Shown here: positions 33,496 to 47,421 of the stretch, in pieces
Position numbering within the stretch: the stretch's first letter is position 1
How the letters are laid out: each line of letters starts with the position of its first letter
Assembly: GCF_000003815.2 (NCBI RefSeq)
Contig: NC_049982.1
Location: forward strand, 11,993,183 to 12,057,182
Origin: Branchiostoma floridae
Lineage: Eukaryota; Chordata; Leptocardii; Amphioxiformes; Branchiostomatidae
Reading direction: 5' to 3'
Length of the DNA stretch: 64,000 bases
Notes under the pieces: model-generated
Told to the model about the DNA's origin: nothing
Databases searched by the model: none
What the model saw: the letters and a program-made list of their open reading frames with translations, nothing else
Program-made: the position numbers and the translations under genes

Positions 33496-35714
33496 ATTAA
33501 CGTTGTATGTGCAAAAGTAGGATGTTACTAGGGTGTGACAGGTCCTTCAGTCTGGTACACCAAACGAGCGATCATGCCAGCTACACGGATTCAAATCTAG
33601 TTGTTGCGCATTTATAATGTGGGAGTCTTTCTTTTTTTGGGAATTACATTTTCAGTCACAGCTCCGGAGATTATTGACGGTACTATCGTATACAGTGATA
33701 AGGACGTGTGAACCCAAAGTCCCTCTGTCCTTTTATAATACATATATCTCAAAAAATAACTTATCACACCAACATCTCTAGCTTTCAAAACATATCTTCG
33801 AGTTATCAAATCACAAAATTCAAAAGTTTTTTTGTTGCTATGGTTTTACTGCATTTCTTTCTATTTCACGTTATTTGTAATATTCCAATTGTCCTGGTGG
33901 ACTCTTACAGATTATATCATGCATGAGAATATCATTATTCTCCAACATGATGGTAGCTTTCCACATGATGGTAGTGCAGGCATGTTAACACACCATAGAC
34001 CCCGATTCTTTGGAAACGTGTTGTGTTTTCAGTATCATTCCAATGAGACAATAGTAAGAGTGGTTCTGGATTTAGCGAATTAGGAACGGGGAGGGTCTGG
34101 GTTAATCCCTGCCAAGGGCCAGCACATTTATCCCCTCATACAGACGGGAAGAAGAAAGAAAAATTCCCCGGGGATTTATGTAATGACATGTACAATTAAC
34201 CTGGATGCCATGTTGTTTAGCTTACACTGGTGTGGTGGGGAATGAAAGAGTGCATACTAAAGAGTACGGTATCCAGACCAGTGCTCAATACTCCCTTTTA
34301 GTTATACACAAGTCAATGTCACACAACAGCCAGGGCTAGTGAGTACCTACAGGGGCCCACTTCGCTACATACAATGTATGGGTCCAGAATCAGATCTATG
34401 CTCATCTGGGGTAAGGAGAACTTTCAGCGGCAGGTGCAATCTCCAGTCAGATGTTGGGAAAGACAAGCAGACCGGCCCAAAAACGATTTTCTACCAAACG
34501 TTTTCTTGGAGATTACGATAGGTGGGGTATTTCTCCAAGTTGTGAGATGTTGAATATGGTATTTCATGGAAGGTGGGCACAGTTGTTTATTGTGTTAGTT
34601 GTGATAATGAATATTAGTATAAAAACCTTCTGCACAAAGTATCACAGACGTTGACATCCTGTGGGGAATAAAGGTTCGTGTCTTGTCAAGTTTCTTGCAA
34701 AACCACCATTTAAGTTACACTGTCGAGGGACCAAACGGTACCATGTTGAATGAATGGTTTATTAGCACCAAACAAGTGCGCATATACATGTATATATCAT
34801 TGCAGACATACAAGGCTGAATTGGTGTATGATACACAATTAGTTAGTTAAAGTCCTTCCCGCGCCTGATGGCGCATAGGGCGGCGCCCATCTCCGTTTCA
34901 GTAGCCCTTGGGCCACACAACGCAATTACTACACAATACTTTTGATAAAAACTTCATTAAGACTCGTTTAGCAATGACACAATGAAAGTAAGTGTGCCAT
35001 TTTTGAATCTGGATGACCTGCATCTAAACTGTGTGTAGTTGTCCTTTGTTCGTAGTTCTTTGCCATGATCACTTTCCCGTTTCGGGGGTAACCAGCCAGA
35101 GAATAGTGGGGACTTCGACACAGACAATGCAAACTTCAAACAAAGACTGCGGCGTCTCAGGTACAGGGGAGTAAGTGACAGCTGTTCTAGGGCTCTGTCG
35201 TAGTATAGCCAACATAGTGTCTACCTAGAATTATTCTGCACGCCCTCTTTTATACAGCTTCAATACACTTTGACTGGAGAGCAGTGGGGCCTGGATGCCA
35301 CACAGGGCAAGCATACTCTAACAACGGTCTTACAGATCCACAGAAAACTGTTACAGTTACTGAACATGTTACAGTTACTGAACTTCAACATGTCTTTGAC
35401 CGTCTATAATTAATGTTGGTGAATACAGATTCGCAAATATAAAAGATAGTCGATTTAAAGTCTCCAATGCCTGCTCCAATGCTTGCTTAAGAATGATATG
35501 AAGGGACCAAAGTTAGCTCACTGACAAGAAGAGTGGTTATGGTGGTCTCTTGTCATGAATCACATATAAAGTTCATTGGCATGGGTCGGATAGTTAAAAC
35601 TAAAACATAGCTGCAACACGTGGCATTGGCCTGAAATCTACCGACAAGTCCTGTCTAGAACGTGCGCTTATCTCAAGTGTGGAGTTCAAGCACCGCCAAA
35701 CCGACCTTGTCAAA

Positions 35715-35806
35715 CGGCTCTGAGCCTTTTGGCGTAATCGGTTGCGTGCTGGATTTGTGGTGTGGCGGCCCGGGATCGACACGGGTTCGAATCCCGGTAG
35801 TCAGAA
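35715..35806 (+). mobile_element. tRNA-derived SINE head, copy 3
   Basis: TGGCGTAATCGGTTGCGTG (A box) and GGTTCGAATCC (B box), separated by GGATTTGTGG and CCCGGGATCGACAC, align through most of their length with the antisense copy at 11784-11925. The acceptor ends do not pair convincingly, so this is an element and not a tRNA gene. Confidence 0.55.
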
Positions 35807-37298
35807 GTCTGTTTCTACTCCTTTCTTACAGCTGTTGTTGATTCTTCGGCATTGACAAATGTGAACCTCGCGTGTACTTTCGTGAATGACCGGAGTCGCA
35901 AGGATGAGAAATGGCGGCAATTATGTTGCAATGCAATCGGCAAGCTTTGATCTGAAGAAAAATCTCCACAGCAGGAGTCATCTTTAATCCTCTCTCCTGG
36001 CAGAGATGTGGAAGAACAATGGCTCGATACGAGTACCTTTATGGGCCTATTCATCAAGGCAGACGTTTGCTGTGGCCCAACAGATAAACGTTCAACGCAA
36101 CAAACAAAAGTGTAAACAGATTAACTGCGCGACACAACAAGGACATGGCACGGGATAGATATGAGGCCACACGACAAGTTCAGACAAGCTAAAGACTCTT
36201 CCGATGACTACATCCACATTGCACTGGACTGTAAACTCTCTGCGACAGCACTGCAATCGAGTCATTTGACAGAACGCTTAAGAATTTCATTGATAAAAGA
36301 TTTTTTTAATAATTTGTGTGTCTTTTCAGCCACACATTTTCACATGTGCATGACATTCCAGCTATGACGTCGAGGGTTACACATATCCAATTCAGAACAC
36401 ACCGAGATCACCGTCTAGTAAAGCCTATTTTAACCTCCCCAATACCGTGAGTAGGGGAATCAGCAGTTCGCGTCCTTTTCAAAACGTCGGGTCATGTGAA
36501 ATTAAGGCCAGTCTTTTATATGTATGTGGTTGGGTGGAATCCTTCGCGTGGGTCCCAGAGGAATGCTAGTGATGTGTACATCACGCGGGTCAACCGTATA
36601 ACAAGGCTGACAGTTGACATATTTTCTTACGTGCCAGCGAAAACACGCCAAATGGCGGAGATGATGGGAAAAGAGGGCACTGACTGATACCAACTGAAGC
36701 AAGTTGATACTAGTATTATGTTCATGCAATACAATGCTTATCAGTTGGATGTCAATTGTATTGATCTGCTGCTGAAATGTTGAACTGATGTAAGCACGCG
36801 TCGGCATAACAGGATAGTTAGCAGACTGGAAGCTATTGCTGGGATCATGCGTGATTCCTAGTGAAGCTATGGATCCAAAGTGTTTAATCTTCTCAGACAA
36901 ATTTGAATTCCTATGGTTGAGTGGTCTAAACTTAACCTTCATTTTGTAACAGTTTTAGAATTCAGTCATTCTTGTTGCAAAATGAAGAGCAAATGAATAA
37001 CAAAGCATGTTGCAGTATTGTGCAGATAAACGTTTCGTAATTTGTGTAATATGTCAGGTATCCTATGTGTATAACAATGATGTTACTTACGTCAAGATTT
37101 GGCATATGATGTACGTCTCTAGCATTGCGTCTGGACTTGGAACATTACTCCCAACTCACACCTGTGAATTCTGAGCGATACCAGGCATGCAATAAACCTT
37201 AATGAGGAGAGCCTTAGGCCTGATTCTCCCACATCCCTGTCTATAGCATCATTAACAACAAAGGGAACTTTAGGTTTACGACTTGTTGGTAAGTGTTC

Positions 37299-37691
37299 CT
37301 ATTGTTGAGAATAAAGTTTAGCACATAAAGGTTGTAAAACTACGCAAACTTTATCAACCTTGTTCCGAGTCGCCGTCGGTCGACAACCTGGATGAAAATC
37401 GATACCTCCGACTCCGAATTTGCCATGGTTGGCCGGTTTGGCGAGATGCCCTACGGCCCTGCCGCGCGCCTTTGTGTCGAGGCTATCCGCTCTCTGTTTG
37501 ACGCGTGTTATCTGCTCAATCAAAGCTTTATCTACGTGCCCCTTGTGACAATTTGGACATCAGATAACGACTTGCGGGAGGCGGAGACGGACGGGTTTGT
37601 GACGCGGGACGACCGCGCACACCTGTTCCCGTGCCGCTCCCCCAGGTACGGCCGGGGCCGACAGGTCGTCACGGCGCGCTACAGAACGTAG
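37299..37691. other. GC-rich block with open frames on both strands
   Basis: A CpG-rich segment in otherwise AT-rich DNA holds a plus-strand ORF (37392-37691, beginning MKIDTSDSEFAMVGRFGEMP) and a minus-strand ORF (37299-37523). A donor-like CCCCCAG|GTACGG sits near 37647. It could be a 5' exon or a CpG island. I recognise no product and do not call a gene. Confidence 0.2.
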
Positions 37692-40600
37692 AATCCTCTA
37701 CAATTCAACATCCCTGCAGTGAACGTTCAGTGTCTACATTACTGACTTTTGTTTTCTGTAATTTTGAGCTTGTGCCGTGTGAAGCGATTGGTTCTTGGAA
37801 GGTTGAGGGCCCGGGCCCGGGCATCCGCGCCGCTTCAGTCACAGAGGTGCGCAAACAGGTGGTCCGAGGGGACCGCACAGAGGAACGTCCCACGCGGTGA
37901 TCCAGCCTCGGAGACTGTTCATCGTTTGGGTGTACATCTGTATTTACCAGGTAGATATTTTAAATCTTCTAATACTCCATCTCTGCCGAGTTCTGAGTCA
38001 TTGTAAGATTTGTACAGAATTCCGTGGCATTTTGTGGCATTTTCTTCATGTTGATTGTTCATTGCCTTGCCACGGCAAACTGAAGCACGGAGGTGGATCT
38101 TGAAACATTGCATTAAATTTTCTTTTTTTGTTGCAAATCAAGTACGAGTAATAGATTATTGTACAACAATGCTGATGGTACGCAGAAGTACGCATTTATC
38201 TACGACATTTTGAAAAAAACAACAGCTCTCCATTGGGACGAAAGTAAGAGTACATGCCAAGTAGGGAAATTTATGCGGTGACATGTGAGTTCAGACGACA
38301 CACGACTGACAGGCGTGAAGTGGCGGCTATAGTGTAACGTTGCACTTCTGCGTGACGTTTGGATGGGGCATCACAGAAGAGGGTGATTTATAAGTAGAAA
38401 ACGCAACCTACCTCAGCGTTTAAACTCTTCTACAGCAATGAAATGGTGGGCTTCGCCGGATGTACGCAATAACTTACGTATTTTTCACAGGAGAAATGGC
38501 AAATCCGTCGCCTTATCTTGTCTCTGATCTCTGTGTGAACGCAAGCAATTCGTGACCACTGTCAGACTCACAGTCTGTGGAAATACTGTATCATCGACAG
38601 TTTATAGTTTGTGAAATGTCCGAAAATGTGAAATTCGTTAACTCATTCAGCCAAGCGTACACTTGTACCTGCTAATGTTCAAATCACAATCACATCAAAG
38701 AAATAGCGCAAAATACCTACTTTTCTCATAAGGAGACGGGCTTAAACCATAACCCAGTCTTGTGAGCTCCGTATGATCTTTACAATTTTAAAAGTTTAAA
38801 GCAAGCCACTTAACAGAAGAATACCATTATACGCTTACGTCGACTTTTCTTGATATCTCCTGTGTCTGTGATTAGTTGTTTTCTAAACTACATATGTCTA
38901 ATGATGACTCGGTAGGAATTCCATAGTAGGCCGTGTAAGTCCCGAAGTTTTTCAATTATCTGATAACATCAGTCTGTCTTGACTATGTATCGGTCTGTAA
39001 GATAAACGGCAAGAAGAAATCACTCTCTTACCTGTACAACGTACCGGATAGCATTGCGGAAACTTGTGAGGAGAAAGTACATATTGCTGGTTGCACTGTT
39101 GAGATTTTTCTCAAAGTGATGACGGATAGTTGAATCTTGTCCGTAGCGTTCAAGGAAGAAGCAAGAGAAGTTGTCTGGTAAAGACGTTGAGTATCTACTC
39201 ATACATGTTCTGACTTTCCGTGTATATCAATTGCATCGCCATGACGACGGCCTTAAACCTGTATTTTGCGTCGTGAGATCAAAGTGCGAAGGAATGTCCG
39301 CAAAATAGCAGCGATATAGAAACATGGGAAAAACCGAGGAAACGAGATATTATCAATAGTTTCCCACATCCTACCTAACAACGTAAACAGCACGGACGAC
39401 ACCTATCCCGACACAGGGCGTGACTATGAACTATCAACTCTCCCTTCACACGGGACCCTGCGACCACTGAGCTATTTGTAGATTGGTCAACGACAATCGT
39501 ACATAACGAACAATTCTTTACGATATGTGCGATTTGCTGTCTTTTGAATTACACCTGACATCATATTCCAAGCACAAATTCACAACCTAAATTCTGATTT
39601 CGGTCACGGTACCGTCGCTCAGTGATCACCGTCTAATGGAAAAGGGGCTTCTAGTAATGGGGAATAGAAAATACGTACTTATACATTTGATAAATGGACT
39701 AAGTTGCTCGTGGGGGAGGGGTTTTTGAAAAAAATATTTGATGTAACACCTGGATAATGGTCTCTATGTGTCCGGCAGGTTTGTCAGGGGGGCAGCAAAT
39801 GCAGGGACACACACCACCCACCATGCTCACCTAACATCCTGTGGGGAATGGTAAGCTAACTGTATTTCCGCCTAATAGAGTCTATTACTAGGTGTTGAGA
39901 AGTTCTGTTATGAAACTACAGCGCAATACATTCTTTAGGCAATGATGATTTCATATACCTACATACACTTGAACAAGTTGCCATGAACGGGTCTCAAAAT
40001 ACGACCTGGTCATGAAAGTTCGCCAAGGAATACAGACAGACCAGAAGAATGAAAATCCAACTACAAGGCTGAAAAACGCGAAAACAAGGTTGACAAGAGA
40101 TAATGCAGAACATTTGTCGAAAATTTGATGACGTAAATTGACAAATATTTACAACATTTGTCTCCGTTACCATAGCTACGTGCCCTATGGCCCTTAGCAG
40201 GCAGATATGACGGACAATTGAGCCACCTGGTCTCCAAGGCGATGTTCCGAACTTCCATTACAAAAAGAGATAAAATGTACGTAACGCTGTGGTAAAGTAC
40301 GTCCGAACACCTGTTACGTTCAGCAACCTCTTTGATATTTACCGCCACTGGACAATAGGACCTCTTCAGTACGTGCACGTTCTAAAGACACCTGTTTACC
40401 TGTGAAATACGATAGATTGGAAAGTTTTAAAAGAAAGTGAAGTCTAACTATCCTTTTAAGCCCGTCACAGAGAAGCAAAATGTCCTGTGCTTATCTACTC
40501 CCCTAGTAGACTACTTGTCTGATCCCCTGGACATAGTAACAAGTGGGTCAGGGGAGATCAGGTATCCGGTTTGCCCTGGAGAAATCCGACTTAATCCGCG

Positions 40601-43020
40601 AACCATCCATCAATCCATCTAAACTGTGTAATTTCACCATGATATCATACTAATTACACGCGGCGTCAACTTAAAAAGTTGTCGAACAGAACGAACAAAG
40701 AGTGAGAACCTTTTTGCCATGAAAAATAGAGATATTGTTTTGAGTGTGTCTCTGTATGTGTGTGTTTCTGTGGAGTCTGTGGAGTCGATTCCAAAGTCGA
40801 CTTAAAAACGCGTGTGTTCAACGGGCCTATGAGCCCCTCAACACTGTTATCTTTCCCAATGTCTGTCTATACCACCATGACGCAATCATTATTGTTTATC
40901 TATTCATCTATTTATTTATTTATTGATCTTTTGAGTGGTCCCTTCAGTTAACTAGTTTAGATAACACTCGGTTATCTAACAAACTCAATGTTGTTTAATT
41001 TTTTTCTAGAAACACATTTGTCTCCAGCTATCAACGTGAAGAGAGAAAAAAGTCATGATGCTGGGCCGTGCTTGACTGGGCTGTGGCGATGGTTATATAA
41101 AATGAAGAGTTGCGTTTGATATTCATGTCGTAGGATTTTCGAGCAGAATGTGATAGAACTAACCACCGACAACATGCTCATTAATGATCTAGCTCAGCAT
41201 TTTCTGTAATAAAACACTACGGTTAAAGTTTGTGCCACACATGACATGTACCCAAGAATGCCCTCAGCTTGTGATCGTACGGCAATCATACTACAAATGT
41301 GACCAGGTCCTAATTATAACCTTCCGCATGTTCTTCCGTATGCTGTTGTATATTGTTTTATACTTTACATTGATGTCGTATTGCCTACTCTACTGGGCAT
41401 CTGCCTACTACAAGTATGTGCAGTTACTATGGACTCAACAGTTACAGACACTCATAAACGGCTTGAAAAAGTCTGTCTATTGCCAGTATTACCAGCACGC
41501 TGTGTACTAGTAGGTTATAGGTTATTGGTCTGAAAACAATGTATTGTCTGTGAGATCAGAATCCGTTGTTGTGTACAGTAATGTGTGCAGTAGCATGCCG
41601 AGCCAAGGTTGTAGGCAGATATTGATGAGCAGGAAGATAGAATCTGAGATACAAAATCGCCACCTTCCTTATTCCATGCCTCTCATACTTAAGGTGCTCT
41701 AACACCGACATTGGAATGCTGTGGTACGTGGCAGCCAGCACGAGCTCAATGTCACAAAATCTCATTATTTCCAGTATATTTATCTGGGGGATTAACGGAT
41801 AAACACCGTCTTCACTTGAACAGCGCCCTTCACCTTATACAGATTGTTTTAATCTATTTGAGTGTATATAACGTTACTATTCGCCCTTCGTGAACACAAA
41901 ATCAAAGTCAGGTCTATACAAAACGTTCAGTATGTATTGTTGTGCATGGCTAGTATATTTCTTGGGGCGATTGGTATGTTATAGATCTGGGTAGGCAATT
42001 TCAAGTCAAGTGTTTTCTATTGGAAAGTTGTCCACACAAGTTTACTCAAGGTTTTAGTCTTAATCCGCCACCTGCAGCCGCCATCCGCCAGATGTTTTGA
42101 TAGGCCGGGGGACGTCTGCAGGTCAGGGTTTGGTACATTATTGCTATGTTCAAGAGCTTGGTGGCCATGGGTGTTTCTTGGATGAGTACACCTGTCAGAC
42201 AGCCGTATGGTTAATTTGAGTATCTTAACACATGATTGTATTCTTGGAATGAGTGCATCAGCATCATGTATCGTCTGGGGGAAGGGCGTTGCGCTGAACT
42301 GCGTTGTGTTGTGTTGTGTTGTCTAATTTTTTGCGCAAACTCTAAAACGACCATCTAGTGATAGTGATAGTAAAAGACTAACCTTGAAATAAAATGCAGA
42401 AGGAGTTGCTCGAGGACAGCCGAGAAAATGGAACATAATGGTACTACAAAAAATTGTGAACATAGGTACTATGCATAGTTAATCAATGACGTTGCCGCTT
42501 TAGTTCTTGCTTATTATTAAGTCGAGTCTATCCGGTCTCAAGTCGAGATGACTGCCAATATGTGTATGACTTGTATTTGTTAGGATAGGTACCGTATGAC
42601 TAGAGCTAAGATACTATAGTTTGAGTCCTTATCAAACTCCGTCCAAATTGTATAGGTTACGTATACAAATAAGTAACAATCATTACATATGAATTACTTG
42701 ACATTATGCCATACATGTATTTATTTACTCTGGGTGCTTACCTTTGCTATATGTAGTGTTTAGACGCTGCGACTTCTATATACTGTACAGACCCGGTGGC
42801 AGACATGTAGTACGTAGATGCGGCATCTAGCGATCATACTTATTATCGCATGTTAACAAGATAAAGATGGCAATAAAATTGACTTTTCAATGCATTCATG
42901 TTTGCAGGTGACATGCGCCATTGATCAGTAAATGTACTTGCATGAAGTGTGAGTTCTTTGATCATACATCTTGTATATAGAACCTTTTGCCATCTAAATC
43001 CCCACTAGCGTGACTACTGA
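37692..43020. other. Non-genic interval
   Basis: Only short ORFs without domains are present. There are a few simple tracts: TTTATTTA near 40910 and (GTGTT)n near 42300. No exon chain, RNA gene or large transposon coding region is visible. Confidence 0.4.
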
Positions 43021-43023
43021 CAG

Positions 43024-43098
43024 GCTCACATCTCCAAACCGGCGCTCTGTCGGACAGTGTGTGGGTATTCTTGACGAAAAGTATAATTCAAAAGACAA
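43024..43098. repeat. Dispersed repeat fragment shared with 55459-55524
   Basis: CACATCTCCAAACCGGCGC and CGAAAAGTATAATTCAAA recur at 55.46-55.52 kb as CACATCTACAAACCGGCGC and CGAAAAGTATTATTCAAA, with a diverged middle. This indicates an interspersed element of unknown type. Confidence 0.4.
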
Positions 43099-43237
43099 TA
43101 AAACACACACACGTTCAAATATCAGTCATGAGTATAATTTGTGTGTTAATTTGTGTGTGCCCCGACTCGGAAGTGTAACCAGCATAAATCGCATAATCTC
43201 CATACGGATCCTACGGCAGCATCAAAAGCAGCCAGAT

Positions 43238-43292
43238 GAGTGAAGCCGGCCTAGGAGTGTGCATGGCTACTGCTCCTAGGCCAGCTTCACTC
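43238..43292. repeat. Hairpin with 20-bp arms
   Basis: GAGTGAAGCCGGCCTAGGAG (43238-43257) pairs with CTCCTAGGCCAGCTTCACTC (43273-43292) with one mismatch around a 15-nt loop. It could be a foldback terminus or a structured RNA element. Confidence 0.75.
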
Positions 43293-43790
43293 CTCCTGCA
43301 GACTATCTTGTGCTACCTATCTGCTTGGAGATTAAAAATCACACTTCTAGCCGCCCGCCCTGTGACCGCGCCCCCTGGTAGCTAACTTCTCACCTTCCCT
43401 CCCCACCTTGGACGGTAGCACAAAAGCCATATTCCACACATACTTTCACAGGACACATGATAGCCTGGGACAAAGAACGACACTTTAAACCTGTAATTGA
43501 ATAAACACCTAACGTAAACAAGTTACAAATGCCGTCTGGTTGTGTGTGACCGGTCGTGGACTTCTAACCGTGCACTGGCTTTTGGGAGTAACTCGAACAC
43601 TTTACTGTAACTTTAGCACGTTTCTTACGAACGTTACTTTCTTTCGGAATAGTTGAAGTTTTTCTTCCTTTTCAAAAGCCATTCGATATTTGTACGTCTT
43701 TGGTGGCTTTATCGTTAGGTCCCTCAGCGACTAGCTCAGGCAATGTTAACGTAGCTTGCCACTATTGCACCACAAATGTGAATGTGCGTG

Positions 43791-43818
43791 AAGGATTGTG
43801 GTTTTAACCACAATCCTT
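43791..43818. repeat. Perfect 13-bp-arm palindrome
   Basis: AAGGATTGTGGTT, two T residues, then AACCACAATCCTT. Each arm contains TGTGGT, the core recognised by Runx factors, in opposing orientation. It lies about 0.9 kb upstream of gene A, so either a cis-regulatory or a purely structural role is possible. Confidence 0.8.
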
Positions 43819-44732
43819 AAAAGCGACATTGGTTGTACTGCTGGCAGATTACGAGTAGTAGGTAATGTTCCTGTAAGACATCCTGAAGCTCAACAAAACA
43901 TATATTGTATCCGCCCAATAACTTTAATCCTCTGAGAACCTTACAGCCAACTGCTTTGCGTGTCCGGAATGGCTTATCAACCTACCACTGCACGTTGATA
44001 GCCATCACCAAATGTCATTAAGATTTCTTTACTTGTTATGGCGGCACCTTTATGAGAACTGCACCGTGAGCACGAACCCTTCATACAAGATGTACTGTGA
44101 ACACGAATGAAACAGAGATCCGTCAGGTAACGTCAGATCCAGCTCAATCTTCTTTGCCCAATTGTGGCAACTGCTTGGGTCATTTGTCACCATATAAATC
44201 AGCGCTTAGCACAGTGAGGCTCAGCCGATAGTTCTGTGGGCAACATTGTTTGACTGATAACCCTGCAGCTAACCTGGGCCCACCGCGCTGGGAGTCGCCA
44301 TAGTTACAAGAGCTCCTTTGTCCAGCTATAAAGCAGGGCTGGTTAGAAACCGTGTTCTCGGATTGTCGTCCGGTTGATTTGCTGTGTAAAGCACGGGTAG
44401 TGTGACGGGTGTGTGTTTCAGGGCAGTTTGTGGTAGCGGTGGAGTGGGCGGGCGCCACGGGAAAACCATCCTTACCGCTGCTACCTGGATACCGGACGTG
44501 TTGTTCCTTACCAAGGACATTATATGTCCTTGTTCGTACCAATTGCAACTTGGGGTCCGCTAGACGCTAACTGGTGCGGAGCAATGGGAGGATTGGAGAG
44601 AGGTGGAGACGGAGAAAGTGTGTTTCGGTAGACCAGGTGTGGATATCACCTGAACAGGTGTTGTTAAGGCATCAAACGGAGACGCAGAGGTCAACACTGT
44701 GCACGGACCTTCACATTGACCGCGCGCTTTAG

Positions 44733-47421
44733 ATGCCGTCTGACGTCGACACCGAGGATGAACGTGGATCATCGGTAGTTAACAGTGTACGTTCTGATAT
44801 CGGGATCTTGATACGAGGCCGGATTAAAGACTTAACCGCGTACATGCGTCAGCGAGGCAGGGTCGATTCACGTGTTGGAAAGTGTAGTTTCGAATAAGGC
44901 CAGTGGTCCCAAACTTAAGACGAGGAGACGAATTCGTCCCGCAAATCACCACTTTAGCTAAGGAACTGGCGTCAAGGTCCATCTGGGTCAGACCTTGGAC
45001 TACATTTAGGTTGTCGCTATACACGGACTAAGGACACTGCAGGAAGACTTACACCCAGAGCGGGACCACCGTATTTTTACAACAGGGATATCGTCTCCCA
45101 GCGACGGGAATAAAACTTTGCCAGGCTGACTGGTACGTAACGAATGTGGGATTTTGAGGTTTAAACGAACTTAGACGTAAATTGGATCACCTGGCCAAGT
45201 TTTATTAGATAGCTTATCGTATTGTTTCGACAAAGCTGTGCCAAGAGTGCTGTACAGGACACAAAGGACCACACAACAGGTACTTGTCATCACTCGTGCT
45301 GTCAAACAATTGAGAGATTTTTTCCTGTCTTGGTGACCCGGGAATGCTTTATTTCGTTGCTACGGTGGCAGCACTAACTACATCTCGGTAGCGTTTATCA
45401 AATAGGTTCCGATACAAAAGTCGATACCTCTTAGACACGTCCGACATTTACCAAGGAAACGAGGACAAAGTTTTTGAAAATCGACGGAACTGTACCACTA
45501 CTTCATGGTGTTGCACGCCGGTGCTGACGCAGGTCTAGCCGTGCAGAAACGTCCGAACGTCCGTTCGTCTGTCAGGGACTCGGTGGTCGACCTCATCGCC
45601 CGTGGGGTTTGCAATCGTACCCACCACGGTGTCAAGCACGGCCGCTCCCGCTCCGAGGACAGGCCACGGGACAGGCTGCCGTCCTTCCGTCCTGCCATGA
45701 AGGGTTTAGAACAAAGTTTGACCACCATGTCTTTACCTCGGCGCACGCCGGGTACTCTTCACCAACTCTCACCCTCAACTCTCCTCCTAGGCAGCTCCAC
45801 CCTCCCCATGCCGGCCATGGCAAACCTGTGGACTCGGGAAGAAAGTAGTCAGAAACTACCCGTCATTAACGAAAGGCTAAGAACTCCTTCAAGGAACCAA
45901 AGGTCTCGTTCCATACCCATGCTACCCCCGCCCACTAAAGAACAGGCGTCTCCGAGGTAACAATGTCTTCTTTATGTTTCTGGTTGTATTTCATGTAACG
46001 TTACATGTATATAAACAGAATTGGGTTACAAATCTAGTTTGCGTTAGTTGAAAAATATTTGAACTGTGAATGTGTCGATGAAAGTTTTATGAGGTTTAGA
46101 GAATTCAGAAGTTTGATACGAAAAACTTCTCTCCAGCAGAAGATATGGTTTGGTAGTATTTGTACCACGTGATCTTTATTTGCACATGATTGACGGATAC
46201 TCAAGATATATCATGATTCTTATTTCTGGCCGCGTATTCGGAGAATATTACAGCTGTATCCTGGCTGTTTATGAAACTGAAATAATTCTACTAGTAATAC
46301 GATTATCGAAGGTTTTTCTATGTCAAATTTTCTCAAAATTTCCTTAGAATAGGCATTGGCCACCAGCATTGGCCTGCTGGATGTTCTCCACAGAACGTCA
46401 CAAAACTGAAATTACTCTCGATACTGAAATCTAAAAACCATGGCTATGGGCACTACATTTACCTATGTATTGGTTAACAGACGGTCATATAGCGAGGACC
46501 ATGGAAGGATGATCCCCATCAAACCCAGCACGGCGGAAATCATGTTTCCGGAGAAGATGACGGAGTCCCTGACGCCAGATTCTGGAAGAAAATCCACCAT
46601 CTTGAAGCCAGGCGGACAGGGCCAGAGACCGGTGACCACAAACGTGGACAAGTCTGCGGAGAAGCGGGTTCACTTTCAGATCACTTTACCCAGAGAAAAA
46701 GAGGTACATGTCCTTATCAGTTAGACATTTTATTGTACAGACATTGAATCAGCTGGTATATTGTTGACTATGTCTGCTGTAAGATATCCGTAGGTTGCAA
46801 TTAAAGACCATGGCAATATATATACATATGTACTTTGGGCCAAAGTAGATACATATTCCACGTTCTGCACAACTTTAAGTACGATACAAAAAGAATCATG
46901 ATTCCAGCGTCAAATACAGCAGTCTCTGTATGTTATGGTCGATAGCTGAATACTCTTCTCAAAGTTCCTGTCCCTTTTTATCGTAGGTCACATTCAGGGT
47001 ACCGACGCGGAAAGGCAGTGGATCCTCGCGGGGCGTGAGCGAAGTCAGTCCCGAGAACAACTCCACTGTCACGCCGGTCTTTAAAGTCATGGTCACCACA
47101 AAGAACAACGTGGAAGCAAAGCCGTCCACAGCGGACAACGAAAAGGCGAAAATCGTAGCTTCCCCAGCTGAAGCGCTGTGCCGTACCTTTATAGACACTC
47201 ATAAACTCGGAGCTCCGTCTACGCCTAAGCTAAGGACTTCTTCTCTCACCGTGGATCATTTCAGTGCTATAGACTCCTATGCAGGGCACGTCAACTACTG
47301 TGACCACAAGAAGACAGACCAGATTGTAAAATGGCTTGAGGACGTGAACGAACAACAAAACATAGACGCAAAAGTCAGAAGAAGTTTGTCGTCCAGTTCG
47401 TCTGAGAAGATCAGTGTATGA
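44733..47421 (+). CDS. Uncharacterised gene A with PP1-docking-like motif
   Basis: Three exons join confidently, ending at a TGA: 45533-45956 (or from ATG 45505), 46481-46703 and 46987-47421. I propose a first exon at 44733-44784 (ATG, MPSDVDTEDERGSSVVN), because its phase-1 end meets the phase-1 acceptor GCTGACGCAG|GT, giving 377 residues. Starting instead at ATG 45505 gives 369. The protein is polar, serine- and basic-rich, without membrane segments. Exon 3 contains EKRVHFQI, which fits the [KR][KR]-V-x-F type of motif that binds protein phosphatase 1, followed in exon 4 by FRVPTRKG. The C-terminal part has DQIVKWLEDVNEQQN, possibly helical. I recognise no known family. Gene B shows a parallel layout. 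The first-exon donor (GTGTAC) is weak and that exon is the least certain part. Confidence 0.6.
46797..46970 (+). repeat. Dispersed repeat, intronic copy in gene A
   Basis: CATGGCAATATATAT, ATATTCCACGTTCT, ATGTTATGG and ATAGCTGAATACTCTTCTCA align in order with 50080-50257. The copy ends just before the exon at 46987. Its reading frame is broken, unlike that of the second copy. Confidence 0.65.

Larger units (their letters stand above)
31202..34740. other. Non-genic interval with repeats
   Basis: ORFs of 60-97 codons occur (for example 32714-32962 plus, 32497-32739 minus) but overlap one another on both strands and lack domains or matching splice sites. I see no gene. Repeats within it are listed separately. 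Confidence 0.4.

Noticed and set aside
36502-36942. 146-codon minus-strand ORF
   Set aside because: It has no domain, no flanking splice signals in register and no coding-like composition. Long chance ORFs are expected in 64 kb.
44512-44532. Steroid-receptor-like palindrome AGGACA-TTATA-TGTCCT
   Set aside because: The spacer is five bases rather than the three of a standard response element.
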